Assembly (NCBI GenBank): GCA_913061285.1
Contig: CAJXVR010000020.1
Span: 1 to 42,450 of the forward strand
Length of the DNA: 42,450 bases
Direction: 5' to 3'
Origin: an uncultured Verrucomicrobiota bacterium
Lineage (GTDB): Bacteria; Verrucomicrobiota; Verrucomicrobiia; Limisphaerales; AAA164-E04
Position numbers and translations under genes: made by a program
The notes under the pieces: generated by a model
Seen by the model: only the letters and a program-made list of their open reading frames with translations
Databases searched by the model: none
What the model was told of the DNA's origin: nothing
Part shown: piece after piece, positions 34,255 through 42,401 of the stretch
How positions within the stretch are numbered: the first letter of the stretch is position 1
How the letters are laid out: every line of letters starts with the position of its first letter

Positions 34255-35390
34255 AGAACGTAGAAACGCAATTCTTTGATTACCCGGCATCCTTCAAGAT
34301 GCGCAGTGGTGATGTGTTGCCGGGCTTTCGCTTGGCGTACGAGACTCATGGTCAGCTCAACGAACGCAAAGATAACGCGGTTCTACTTTTCCACGCACTG
34401 ACCGGGAGTCACCACGCTGCAGGATTTACGGAACGGGTCGAAGGGGTCGAATCCCTCTGGAATCAGGAATGTCAGATTGGTTGGTGGAATGACTTTGTTG
34501 GCCCAGGGCTCGCGCTGGATACGAATCGTTTCTTCGTGATTTGTGCGAATTATATTGGGGGTTGCTATGGATCAACGGGACCACGGTCCATCAATCCGGA
34601 AACGGGTAAAGCTTGGGGGGCGTCGTTTCCGCATCTCAAGATCGCGGACATCGTCGAGTCTCAGACCCTCCTATTAGATCACCTTGGGATTGACTCGCTT
34701 CATGCAGCGGTCGGAAATTCGGTGGGCGGTCTGTTGTCGCTCACAATGGCGATTCTCTATCCGCAGCGGGTTAAGACAGTCGTTCCCGTGGCGAGTTCAG
34801 TGCGTACGACTCTTTTGCAACGGACAACAACGCTCGAGCAAATCTATGCCATTGAGAATGATCCGAATTTTAAGGGAGGCGATTACTATGAGGGGAGCCC
34901 GCCGAATGCCGGATTGGCGCTCGCGCGGATGATCAGTCATAAGACCTTCATTTCTCTTAAGACCTTGGAGCGCCGAGCCGCGGATGAACTACGTGGGCCT
35001 GATGACCATTTTTCATGGTATCAAATTGATCATCCGGTTGAATCCTACATGCTCCATCAGGGACGCAAATTCGTGGAACGATTTGATGCGAATACCTATC
35101 TGCGAATTCTTGAGGCGTGGCAGCGATGGGATATCTTAGCCGAAACGGGCATTGAGAGCCTAGATTCCGCATTGGCGAACTGCCAGCATCAGAACTACCT
35201 CGTCTTTAGTATCAGCACCGACGTTTGCTTTTATCCTGACGAGCAGGCCAAGCTAGCAGAGGCATTGAAATCCGCTGGAGTGAACTGCATTCACATCACG
35301 GTTCATTCCGACAAAGGGCATGATTCGTTCTTGTTAGAACCGGAACTATTTACCCCCCACCTGTCGTATATGCTTGGACGGCCAGGCTGA
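34251..35390 (+). CDS. metX: Homoserine O-acetyltransferase
   Basis: Alpha/beta-hydrolase-fold acetyltransferase of 379 residues (from GTG 34251) that acetylates homoserine, feeding MetY. Catalytic Ser157 lies in HAAVGNSVGGLL. Asp324 is in FSISTDVCFYP and His357 in DKGHDSFLLEPELF. Oxyanion-side motif FHALTGSHHAAG and CANYIGGCYGSTGP are family typical, although GNSVGG differs from the common GGSMGG. Length fits the MetX group rather than MetA. Start is uncertain: GTG 34215 adds 12 residues and sits in a hairpin loop. I prefer GTG 34251 because it overlaps the stop of the Shine-Dalgarno-led ORF. Acyl specificity (acetyl versus succinyl) is inferred only from family and the MetY partner. Confidence 0.94.
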   Translation: MKNVETQFFDYPASFKMRSGDVLPGFRLAYETHGQLNERKDNAVLLFHALTGSHHAAGFTERVEGVESLWNQECQIGWWNDFVGPGLALDTNRFFVICANYIGGCYGSTGPRSINPETGKAWGASFPHLKIADIVESQTLLLDHLGIDSLHAAVGNSVGGLLSLTMAILYPQRVKTVVPVASSVRTTLLQRTTTLEQIYAIENDPNFKGGDYYEGSPPNAGLALARMISHKTFISLKTLERRAADELRGPDDHFSWYQIDHPVESYMLHQGRKFVERFDANTYLRILEAWQRWDILAETGIESLDSALANCQHQNYLVFSISTDVCFYPDEQAKLAEALKSAGVNCIHITVHSDKGHDSFLLEPELFTPHLSYMLGRPG

Positions 35391-35444
35391 GTTCTGAACT
35401 CTAGCTTCGAGTTCCAATCGGGAATCCGTTTTCAGAAGACGGAG

Positions 35445-36899
35445 CTACGACGAGCAGCTTAATTCTATCTGGCGACTCCACTCGGGTGGCTCTGCTGCGT
35501 AGCGTTCAAACGTTGGATGCTCGTCAAAAGGGGATTCGAGCACGGTCATGAGCTCAGAGATGACCGAGTGATCGTGATCGTCCTCGGCCTTGCGAATCGC
35601 CGTTTCGGCGAGGTATGAGCGAAGCACATACTTCGGGTTGACCGCTTTCATGTCTCTCGATCTTTCTTCTGCTGGGCAAAGGGCTTCAGGGCGTGCGTTG
35701 TCGTAGAGTGTAAACCAGGCTTCAATGCCCGATTTGTTGCGGAAGAGTGCCGTTGCCTGCGCTCTTCCGGATTGCGGATCGCTCAAGAAGCGGAAGAAGC
35801 GATGGTAGTCGACTTCGTCCACCGTCATCATTGAGAAGAGGGGATTGAGTAATTCTGGAATGCTTTTCTCTGTGCCAGTAATCCCGAGCTTTCGGGCCAT
35901 TAGGCGAAGGTACTCCTCGTGATAAATAGACTCAAACTGATTCAAGATACCGTTGGCTGCCTCATCGGCAAGCACTGGCTTCAATGCATAGGCTAGAGCG
36001 CGACAGTTCCACAACCCAATTCCTGGTTGCTGATCAAAGGCATAGCGTCCGCCATGATCGGAATGGTTGGGGATGTAGTGTGGAAGGAAGGAATCCATGA
36101 ATCCGAAGGGCCCGTAGTCAAAGGTGTCGCCGATGATAGACATGTTGTCGGTATTCATCACGCCGTGAGTGAATCCGACCGCTTGCCATTGGGCCATGAG
36201 TAAAGCTGTCCGTTGAACGACGCTCATGAAGAACCCTTCAATCGCTTGCTCGCTCGCTTGGTGCTCTGGAAAATTTCGTTGGATGGTGTAGTCAATCAAG
36301 GCTTTGAGAGCTTCGTGTTGATTGGTATGGGAGAAGTACTCAAAACTCCCGAAACGGACATGGGACTGTGCCACTCGCACAATCAATGCACCGGTTTCGA
36401 CGCTTTCTCGACGAACAGGTTCTTCGCTGCCGATCAAGCAAAGGGCTTGGCTTGAGGGGATACCTAGGCCGCTCATCGCGGCGCTGCACAAGTACTCGCG
36501 AATGCTCGATCGTAGCACCGCTCGGCCATCCGCAAAGCGAGAGTACGGTGTGGGGCCAGCTCCTTTGGTGACTAAATCCCAATGGCCCGCTTTGTTTTTG
36601 ACCTCTCCCAGCAACATGGCCCGGCCGTCTCCGAGTTGCGGTACATAGGATCCGAATTGGTGTCCCGAATAGACCATGGATAGGGGGGCAAATCTTGGAT
36701 GGGCCTGCTCCCCATTGAAGCATCCAACGAACGTGGGGTGTTGGAATGCTTCCGGATCAAGGCCGATCGTCTCTGCGACGTGTTCGTTGCCGTGAATAAG
36801 GTAGGCGTTCCGCAGCGGGACAGGGACCACCCGGCTAGAGAAATCGTTTCCCAGTTCGAGAAAACTGTGAGAGAGCTGCAGGTCTTCGAGTTGCCCCAT
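35445..36899 (-). CDS. selO: Protein adenylyltransferase SelO (YdiU/UPF0061)
   Basis: Pseudokinase-fold enzyme that transfers AMP from ATP to protein hydroxyl groups. The 484-residue sequence carries the family stretches MVYSGHQFGSYVPQLGDGRA, TKGAGPTPYSRFADGRAVLRSS, and FTHGVMNTDNMSIIGDTFDYG with the metal-binding Asn/Asp, ending near the C-terminus in CSS as in many homologues. It regulates redox-related proteins in E. coli; targets here are unknown. ATG at 36899 starts six bases after the stop of a 62-residue gene, so the two and the upstream PQQ-like gene probably form an operon. It converges with metX across 54 bases. Confidence 0.95.
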   Translation of the reverse strand: MGQLEDLQLSHSFLELGNDFSSRVVPVPLRNAYLIHGNEHVAETIGLDPEAFQHPTFVGCFNGEQAHPRFAPLSMVYSGHQFGSYVPQLGDGRAMLLGEVKNKAGHWDLVTKGAGPTPYSRFADGRAVLRSSIREYLCSAAMSGLGIPSSQALCLIGSEEPVRRESVETGALIVRVAQSHVRFGSFEYFSHTNQHEALKALIDYTIQRNFPEHQASEQAIEGFFMSVVQRTALLMAQWQAVGFTHGVMNTDNMSIIGDTFDYGPFGFMDSFLPHYIPNHSDHGGRYAFDQQPGIGLWNCRALAYALKPVLADEAANGILNQFESIYHEEYLRLMARKLGITGTEKSIPELLNPLFSMMTVDEVDYHRFFRFLSDPQSGRAQATALFRNKSGIEAWFTLYDNARPEALCPAEERSRDMKAVNPKYVLRSYLAETAIRKAEDDHDHSVISELMTVLESPFDEHPTFERYAAEPPEWSRQIELSCSS

Positions 36900-36905
36900 A
36901 GCCGC

Positions 36906-37094
36906 TTATTCGTTGGGCATCAGTCTAGCGCCTTTGATGAGGCGGCAGAAGGCCTTCTTTGTGGCCTTTTCATGGGTGCCCTCCATCGTTTCGAGATCGG
37001 TCATGCTCTTGTAATCCACTGAGAGACGTTCGAGGGTGACGATGCGAATGAACGCGGTTTCCGTTTTCCAGATTTGACCTTGTTTGAGTTTCAT
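36906..37094 (-). CDS. Small conserved-type hypothetical protein (62 residues) upstream of selO
   Basis: ATG 37094 gives a basic protein beginning MKLKQGQIWKTETAFIRIV and continuing with LERLSVDYKSM and KKAFCRLIKGARLM. The composition and the GQIW and CRLIK elements look like a real small protein that I believe recurs in Verrucomicrobiota, but I cannot assign a domain. The spacing supports a gene: 26 bases after the PQQ-like gene and six before selO, all on the minus strand. The longer frame opening at 37205 overlaps the PQQ gene and is not credible. The fold resembles small nucleic-acid-binding beta proteins only in a loose sense; function unknown. Confidence 0.7.
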   Translation of the reverse strand: MKLKQGQIWKTETAFIRIVTLERLSVDYKSMTDLETMEGTHEKATKKAFCRLIKGARLMPNE

Positions 37095-37120
37095 GAGAAG
37101 TCGGTTGAAGGGGAGCGAGC

Positions 37121-38380
37121 TTAAAGTTGATTGTGGATACAGTAGAGGTACTCCTCGCGAGTTTCGTCGATGTGGGCCGAACGGAGGTAAATGCGGCTGC
37201 CGCAAATGACCGGGGAGGCATAGGCCTCGTTCCCGAGCTGGTTGCTTGAGATGATTTTGAAATCGTTGGGATCCGCTTTGTAGACATAGGTTTTGCCGCG
37301 AACGTTGGTGGCGTAGATATGTCCGTTGGCAAGAACTGGGCTTGAGAAGAAGTCTCCTCCCAACCGTTCCTTCCAGATTTCCTTTCCGCTTGCCGATTCC
37401 CAGCAGATGGCGAAGCCGGCATCAGCCACGGCAAAAGCGTATTCTTGATAGATGATCATTGAGGGAACATAGACGCGGGTCGAGTTCTGCCAGGCTACTT
37501 GGCCGGAGCCATCGGCCGTAATCGCCACCGTGTGGTTCTTTGGATAGCCTCCGCTGGTAAAGACCCGCTCGCCGTCGGTGACCATGGTGACGACGCACTC
37601 GGTTGTGGATCCCGGGACCTCCCATAGGGTTTCGCCGGTGTTGGGTTCGAGGCTTGTCACGAGATTGCATCCTGAGAGAAAGAGCTGATCTTTGCCTAAG
37701 ACGTTGAAAACGACAGGGGAAACATAGTTTGGTTTCTTTGGGCGATCGCGCCGCCAGATCATTTTTCCTGATTCGCGATTCATGGCAGCGATGGCGCCAC
37801 CGGCTTTGTTGTCGGAATTTACGATGACTAGGTCGTTGTAGATGAATGGCGAGGCTCCATAGCCTTGGTGGGTCACGAACTTGGAAATCTCCTGCTGCCA
37901 AAGCTGGGTCCCTTTGAAATCGAGTGCCGTCGTTGTCACTGTGCCGTGATTGAGAAAGTTGATAAAGAGTCGTTCTCCATCACTGGCGATGCTCGGGGAG
38001 GCGTGAGATTTTCGCTGATGCCCGTCTGTGTCAAACCCGCCTTGGTTGATCTCTTTGGACCAGATGAGTTTGCCAGTCTGACGATCGAGGCAAAGCACAG
38101 ATTGGGTCTTTCGTTGCTCGTCGGCCGTGGGGAGAAAGATGAAATCTCCGACAACCGTTGGCGATGCGTGGCCCCGGCCGGGAATGGAGACTTTCCATCT
38201 AACATTCTTGGTCTCTGACCAAGCGATTGGAGGATTCTGGCCTTTGGCTGCGATTCCGTTGTGGGTCGGCCCGCGCCAGCCTGCCCAATCGTTCGGCCCA
38301 ATGCCTGTAGCGTCCGATGCACTGGCGCCGAGGGAGGCGGCCATTGCTAAAAGTAGAGTGCTCCTGATGAGTGAGATCAT
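37121..38380 (-). CDS. PQQ-like beta-propeller repeat protein, secreted
   Basis: Exported 419-residue beta-propeller with signal MISLIRSTLLLAMAASLGASAS; ATG 38380 (also ATG 38389, three codons earlier). Repeats of the PQQ/WD-like type recur: WRGPTHNGIAAKG, VLCLDRQTGKLIWSKEI, IAAMNRESGKMIWRRD, VTSLEPNTGETLWEVPG, WESASGKEIWKERLGG. The catalytic residues of PQQ-dependent dehydrogenases are not evident, so it is probably a structural or assembly propeller (YncE/BamB-like outer appearance) of unknown role. WRGP near the N-terminus is characteristic of planctomycetal/verrucomicrobial members. It heads the group PQQ-like protein, 62-residue protein, SelO, with gaps of 26 and six bases. Confidence 0.9.
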   Translation of the reverse strand: MISLIRSTLLLAMAASLGASASDATGIGPNDWAGWRGPTHNGIAAKGQNPPIAWSETKNVRWKVSIPGRGHASPTVVGDFIFLPTADEQRKTQSVLCLDRQTGKLIWSKEINQGGFDTDGHQRKSHASPSIASDGERLFINFLNHGTVTTTALDFKGTQLWQQEISKFVTHQGYGASPFIYNDLVIVNSDNKAGGAIAAMNRESGKMIWRRDRPKKPNYVSPVVFNVLGKDQLFLSGCNLVTSLEPNTGETLWEVPGSTTECVVTMVTDGERVFTSGGYPKNHTVAITADGSGQVAWQNSTRVYVPSMIIYQEYAFAVADAGFAICWESASGKEIWKERLGGDFFSSPVLANGHIYATNVRGKTYVYKADPNDFKIISSNQLGNEAYASPVICGSRIYLRSAHIDETREEYLYCIHNQL

Positions 38381-38504
38381 GACGCCCATTAAGCCGCGCT
38401 TATCGCGTCAGGGTCAATGCTCAATCGATTCAGATCGGAAATCTGAACCTATGTGGTCGGTGGTTGTCTGCCCGTTTAATGAGGCTTGTCTTGGATTCTC
38501 CCAA

Positions 38505-39284
38505 TCAAGGGGCTGTCTTTAGGGGGGCAAAGGGGTGTTTGGGAAGCCAATTTCCGGCGACGCCCAATGGAATTGGTGCGGTGTCTGTAGTCGCCCACAC
38601 GGCGAATCCGTATCGCGGAGCTTTAGAGGCAAGGTCTGAGCTCTTAAATGATAGTTCGGCAACCAAATCTGTCTTTGCCTTGTCCACTGAGCCTGTTGCT
38701 GTCTTGTGACTTAGGACCACAAAGTTGCCCTCAAGTTTTCTTCCTGCGTTTTCTCCGTGTCGCACCGACGTTTTTAGTCCGAATCCAAGGACAACGGCGT
38801 GGTAACGTATATTTGTTGCCAAGGGCGTGGTTTTTATTGTGACGGTTCCCGCATTCCAGGTTGCCTCTAATTGACTGGTTTCTCCTCGAAGAGCCGGGAG
38901 TCGACCTTGTTGGAAGAATCCTTTCCACTCCTGTCCGTCGACGAAAAATCCAGGGGTGTAGACTGAGCTCAGTCCATGAAAGTTTCGATATTCGTACTGC
39001 CTTCGCGTGTGTTGCTCGTTCGCGAAAGGATCTTTCCAACCCAATTGGTCCCAATAATCCACGTGAAATACCACGGGCACGAATCGTTTCCATAGATCTT
39101 CGTGTGTGGTGAGCTTCTCGATCCATGCTTCTGCAGGAGGACAGCTGCTGCATCCTTGAGAGGTAAAGAGTTCGATGAGCTGACTCCCTTTCTCCGGGGT
39201 TCGGGCTTGAATCGGGCCTGCGTAGTTCGGGGTGCAGTTGCACACACAAAGAAGCAACATCATGGTAGCGGTCCATTTCATCAT
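38505..39284 (-). CDS. DUF1223 thioredoxin-like exported protein
   Basis: Exported or lipid-anchored protein of 259 residues with a DUF1223 domain. The thioredoxin-like motif is in LIELFTSQGCSSCPPAEAWI (Cys45, Cys48), followed by VPVVFHVDYWDQLGWKDPFA and YTPGFFVDGQEW, which are characteristic of the family. The hydrophobic N-terminus (MMKWTATMMLLLCVCNC) may be a lipoprotein signal. ATG 39284 is preferred; upstream residues to 39320 do not belong to the signal. A disulfide or redox role is inferred. It lies 124 bases upstream of the PQQ-like gene on the same strand and divergent from the UDG-like gene. Confidence 0.88.
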   Translation of the reverse strand: MMKWTATMMLLLCVCNCTPNYAGPIQARTPEKGSQLIELFTSQGCSSCPPAEAWIEKLTTHEDLWKRFVPVVFHVDYWDQLGWKDPFANEQHTRRQYEYRNFHGLSSVYTPGFFVDGQEWKGFFQQGRLPALRGETSQLEATWNAGTVTIKTTPLATNIRYHAVVLGFGLKTSVRHGENAGRKLEGNFVVLSHKTATGSVDKAKTDLVAELSFKSSDLASKAPRYGFAVWATTDTAPIPLGVAGNWLPKHPFAPLKTAP

Positions 39285-39409
39285 AGCGTGACGGAAATTC
39301 GATGGAGTTATTCCTTCCAAAGACTAGGGAATTTGCCGAGCCTCTGAAACGTCTACGCCAGTGGCATCGTTCGATGCGAATACTGAAGAAATGAATTTGT
39401 CATCCGTGA

Positions 39410-39997
39410 ATGAGTAAGAAATTGACGAAATTGCTTTCGGAAGTGCGGGCGTGTGAGCTTTGCCGAGATTCGCTGCCGCTGGGACCGCGGCCTGTGGTGG
39501 TCTGTCGCTCGAGTGCCCAGCTACTCATTGTGGGGCAAGCACCGGGGACGCGAGTTCACGAAAGCGGCGTGCCATGGGACGACCCTAGCGGCGATCGCTT
39601 GCGGGATTGGATGGGTGTGTCGCGGGAGGTTTTCTATCAACATCCGTCGATTGCAATCATGCCAATGGGATTTTGTTATCCAGGGAAGGGCAAATCAGGA
39701 GATCTACCACCAAGAAAAGAATGCGCTCCGCAGTGGCATCGTCCCTTGCTTGAGCAAATGCCGAAGATCGAGTTGACCCTTGTCATTGGGCAGTACGCGC
39801 AGGCCCATTATCTCCCCCGAACGGAACGGAAGGGCGTGACCCAAGTCGTTCAACATTGGCGGGCCTATTTTCCTCGGCTTTTTCCTCTTCCTCATCCGAG
39901 TCCGCGTAACAACATCTGGCTGCGAAAGAATCCTTGGTTCGATGCCGAAACGGTTCCGGCGCTGCGTGAAGAAGTGGTAAGGATTCTTGCCACCTAG
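39410..39997 (+). CDS. Uracil-DNA glycosylase-family protein
   Basis: Cytosolic DNA-repair-type protein of 195 residues in the UDG superfamily. Motif A is GQAPG (42-46) in LIVGQAPGTRVHESGVPWDD, and the C-terminal DNA-reading loop HPSPRNN (162-168) resembles motif B. An N-terminal CELC (15-18) pair could bind metal or an iron-sulfur cluster in part, but the four cysteines of family 4 enzymes are not all present. This subgroup is often annotated only as UDG-like, and the catalytic activity needs a test. ATG 39410 with a neighbouring plus-strand gap of 125 bases; convergent with the kinase gene 16 bases downstream. Confidence 0.85.
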   Translation: MSKKLTKLLSEVRACELCRDSLPLGPRPVVVCRSSAQLLIVGQAPGTRVHESGVPWDDPSGDRLRDWMGVSREVFYQHPSIAIMPMGFCYPGKGKSGDLPPRKECAPQWHRPLLEQMPKIELTLVIGQYAQAHYLPRTERKGVTQVVQHWRAYFPRLFPLPHPSPRNNIWLRKNPWFDAETVPALREEVVRILAT

Positions 39998-40013
39998 CTG
40001 CGATCCGTTCTGT

Positions 40014-41186
40014 TTATCTGCCGTCGTCGAGTTTGATGAGAAGGTTTGCCAGGTCGCGGCGGTAGTCAGAATCAATCTCCATCTGTGTGAGCTGCTTGTG
40101 GACCGTTGCGAGCCCTTCACTTCCAGACTCTGCTGATTGCGCATCGGCAAATCGTTTGGCGGGGTCAGGCTGAAGAAAATGGCGCAAAATCTCGACGAGC
40201 TGATGATTGACTCGCACGTAGGGGGGCAGCATGGATTCGAGCTTTTTCGGGATTTCTAGCTTTAGCTTGAGCAGTTCTTTTTCTGTGATTTCTTGGCGCT
40301 CGGTTAGGCGCTCACCTCGCAAAAGCTCAAGCCCGACGAGCCCAACTGCATAGATATCTGATTGAATATTCGCTGGCTTCCGTTCGTGGACTTCTGGGGC
40401 CATGTAAAGAGGGGTGCCAACGAGGGGGTTTCCTGTTTCATTGATCATTACGGCTCGCCCAAAGTCGATGAGTTTAACGTAGCCGAGGGGATCAATCATC
40501 GCATTCAATGGTTTGATATCGCAGTGAAGGTATTCGGCTGCGTTGAGGCTCTCTAACCCGCTCAGCATTTGACGCATGATGTAGATCGCGACTCCAGGTT
40601 GAACGCAGAGTTTACCATTGTAGACATTCAATACCGTGCGAACGCGTCGATTAGTTCGGGCCTTATGCCAATCTTTGTTGAGATACTTCTTTTTACAGAT
40701 CTCAAGGAAGGCTCTCAGGTTCATGCCCTCGATCATTTCCATCTGAATGTATCCGATTCCATTGGTTTCTTCGTAGATATCGCAGTCTGCAAGATGCGGA
40801 GATCGGGCAGAATGAAGGCGCGATACTTGAGCTGCTATGCGGCCCATATCGGTCCAATATCTCTTAACCGAAGAGTAGATGCTCGGATCGAAAATCTTCA
40901 CGGCGTGCTTGGTGATACAACCACGTGACCCTTGGCGTTCCGCTTCGAATACGACCCCTTGGCGACCTTCGCCGATTTGTTTGTTAAATCGGTAAGCCAC
41001 TGGGTAGTAGATTCGGTGATTACGAACGATCGACTGAAAATTCTCGATCAGCTGCGTCCGGCCGATCCCGGCAATGATCTCTCGTTCCTTCGACGTCTCT
41101 GTTGTCTCTACGTGTTTCGTTTCGTAGAGCAATGTTTCAGCGTCTGGATCGACCTGTGATATTTCGTCTGGTAACTCTGGATCCAT
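40014..41186 (-). CDS. Cytosolic Hanks-type Ser/Thr protein kinase with HCD catalytic loop
   Basis: Eukaryotic-like protein kinase of 390 residues without membrane segments. Glycine loop IGEGRQGVVF (71-80), VAIK-equivalent HAVKIF (Lys97), catalytic loop LHCDIKPLNAM (Asp223; HRD has become HCD, so the enzyme is a non-RD kinase), DFG (241-243) and MAPEV (262-266) are all present, so it should be active. An insert of about 40 basic residues (165-200, KKKYLNKDWHKARTNRRVR) separates the hinge region from the next helix. A poorly conserved N-terminal ~60 residues precedes the kinase fold. ATG 41186. No substrate, phosphatase or forkhead-domain gene is adjacent. Confidence 0.92.
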   Translation of the reverse strand: MDPELPDEISQVDPDAETLLYETKHVETTETSKEREIIAGIGRTQLIENFQSIVRNHRIYYPVAYRFNKQIGEGRQGVVFEAERQGSRGCITKHAVKIFDPSIYSSVKRYWTDMGRIAAQVSRLHSARSPHLADCDIYEETNGIGYIQMEMIEGMNLRAFLEICKKKYLNKDWHKARTNRRVRTVLNVYNGKLCVQPGVAIYIMRQMLSGLESLNAAEYLHCDIKPLNAMIDPLGYVKLIDFGRAVMINETGNPLVGTPLYMAPEVHERKPANIQSDIYAVGLVGLELLRGERLTERQEITEKELLKLKLEIPKKLESMLPPYVRVNHQLVEILRHFLQPDPAKRFADAQSAESGSEGLATVHKQLTQMEIDSDYRRDLANLLIKLDDGR

Positions 41187-41525
41187 GAACCTTGGATTTC
41201 TTTGCGATCCCCTTTAGCTCAGGTTCCTTAGACCTGCTTCCCTTGGGTTGTGATTGTCTTCTCTGGAAACGTTCCTGAGAAGAGGTGGGTGGCCGCAAAG
41301 GGGGACATGCACCTGTGCCTTCTACGGAATTCATGGGTAGAGTCAATTCATTTTAGTGTTATTGGTTCGGATCATAGGATAGCGTTTGACCGAATCCCTT
41401 CAGCACTGCCTGACGTCAATGAATCAAGGTGATTCTAAGATTGTTTCAATGACTTAACGACGAGGTTTAAATGGCCTCTCGCTGGTGGGCGTAGCGTTCA
41501 CGATTTTGCCTCGAGTCAGGGAAGT
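41187..41525. other. Gene-free 339-base interval
   Basis: Between the kinase start and the pirin stop there is no credible open frame, RNA gene or repeat that I can identify. It should contain the kinase promoter. Confidence 0.5.
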
Positions 41526-42290
41526 TTAGTTCCCTTCTAAAGAAAGATCTGCGAGTCGGAAAACGAGAATCGTTGTCGGGCGCTTTGCGCTGAGGGCGAT
41601 TTCTTGGGGCGCTTGTTCAAGTTGCAATCCGTCGGCCTTTTCAAGCTGGGTGTCCATGACATCGAGTTCCCCGTCGATCAATTGGATCCAGGCATGTGCT
41701 TGTGTTTTAGACGTTGGGATTGTGACCGTTTTTCCTGCGTCGATCTCGGCAAAATAGATCGATGCGTTTTGCCGGATGGCGGTTGAACGGTCTCTGCCGT
41801 CAGGAGAAAAGAGAAGTTGGAGGGTGTTTCTTTCCTTTTTGTCTTTGAGTGGTTTCTCCGCATAGCGAGGATTGCCGCCTCGTTGCTTCGGTTTTAGCCA
41901 TATCTGATAGAGATGGGTGGGGGTCGTTGTTGAGGGGTTGTATTCGCTGTGTTGTATTCCAGACCCTGCGCTCATGTATTGAAGATTCCCTGCGCTGATG
42001 ATGGATCCGTTCCCCAGGCTGTCCCTATGCTGTAGTCTTCCGCTGATCACGTAGGTGAAAATTTCCATGTCCCGATGGGGGTGCAGGGGAAAGCCTCCAC
42101 CCGGCTCAATGGTGTCGTTGTTTATCACTCGGAGGGCTTGAAATCCCATATGATCGGGATTGAAATAGTCTCCGAATGAAAAAGTGAATTTCGCATGGAG
42201 CCAACCATGCTCTGCCGAGCCCCGCTCGTTAGCGGGACGTTTGGTGGCAATCGTTCGTGTTTGCGTCGGCGGGGCGAGTTCGTTTCTCAT
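41526..42290 (-). CDS. Pirin-family protein
   Basis: Bicupin pirin-like protein of 254 residues from ATG 42290. The first cupin has the metal-site residues in GGGFPLHPHRDMEIFTYVISG and SAGSGIQHSEYNPS (His triad plus Glu); the second cupin is weaker. QIWLKPKQRGGNPRYAEK is typical. Members act as quercetinases or redox-responsive regulators; which applies here is open. The frame continues upstream to 42416 with residues MYKRQ, but the last part of that is translated sequencing adapter; the real protein starts at 42290 or possibly at an internal alternative. It is divergent from a LysR-type regulator, a frequent pairing. Confidence 0.9.
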   Translation of the reverse strand: MRNELAPPTQTRTIATKRPANERGSAEHGWLHAKFTFSFGDYFNPDHMGFQALRVINNDTIEPGGGFPLHPHRDMEIFTYVISGRLQHRDSLGNGSIISAGNLQYMSAGSGIQHSEYNPSTTTPTHLYQIWLKPKQRGGNPRYAEKPLKDKKERNTLQLLFSPDGRDRSTAIRQNASIYFAEIDAGKTVTIPTSKTQAHAWIQLIDGELDVMDTQLEKADGLQLEQAPQEIALSAKRPTTILVFRLADLSLEGN

Positions 42291-42367
42291 AGTCCTACTA
42301 TGGGTGGGGGAGGAAACTTTGGCTAATAACTTGTTTTTGGGTTCGCTATTCGTTTTGGTTATACCTA

Positions 42368-42401
42368 ATGGAACTTCGGCATCTTCGATATTTTGCCATG
42401 G
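42368..42401 (+). CDS. 5' end of a LysR-type regulator, cut by adapter
   Basis: ATG 42368 begins MELRHLRYFAM, the standard start of a LysR-family helix-turn-helix domain (MELRHLRYFV.. in many members). Only 11 codons are genomic. After 42401 the frame runs into the Nextera adapter, whose translation is the artefact SYTHLTLPTSDLV. It is divergent from pirin, 77 bases between starts, and may control it. The rest of the gene is outside the window. Confidence 0.7.

Noticed and set aside
35396-35414. Hairpin GAACTC/GAGTTC between metX and selO
   Set aside because: Only six pairs and no T-run on either strand; the convergent gap may hold an end signal, but it cannot be named.
38429-38447. Hairpin TTCAGAT/ATCTGAA between the PQQ-like and DUF1223 genes
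   Set aside because: A seven-pair stem without T-run; too weak to call a terminator.
1-42401. Defence system, prophage, CRISPR, integron or insertion sequence
   Set aside because: I saw no nuclease, toxin-antitoxin, transposase, integrase or repeat-spacer pattern; the helicase and kinase stand without defence partners.
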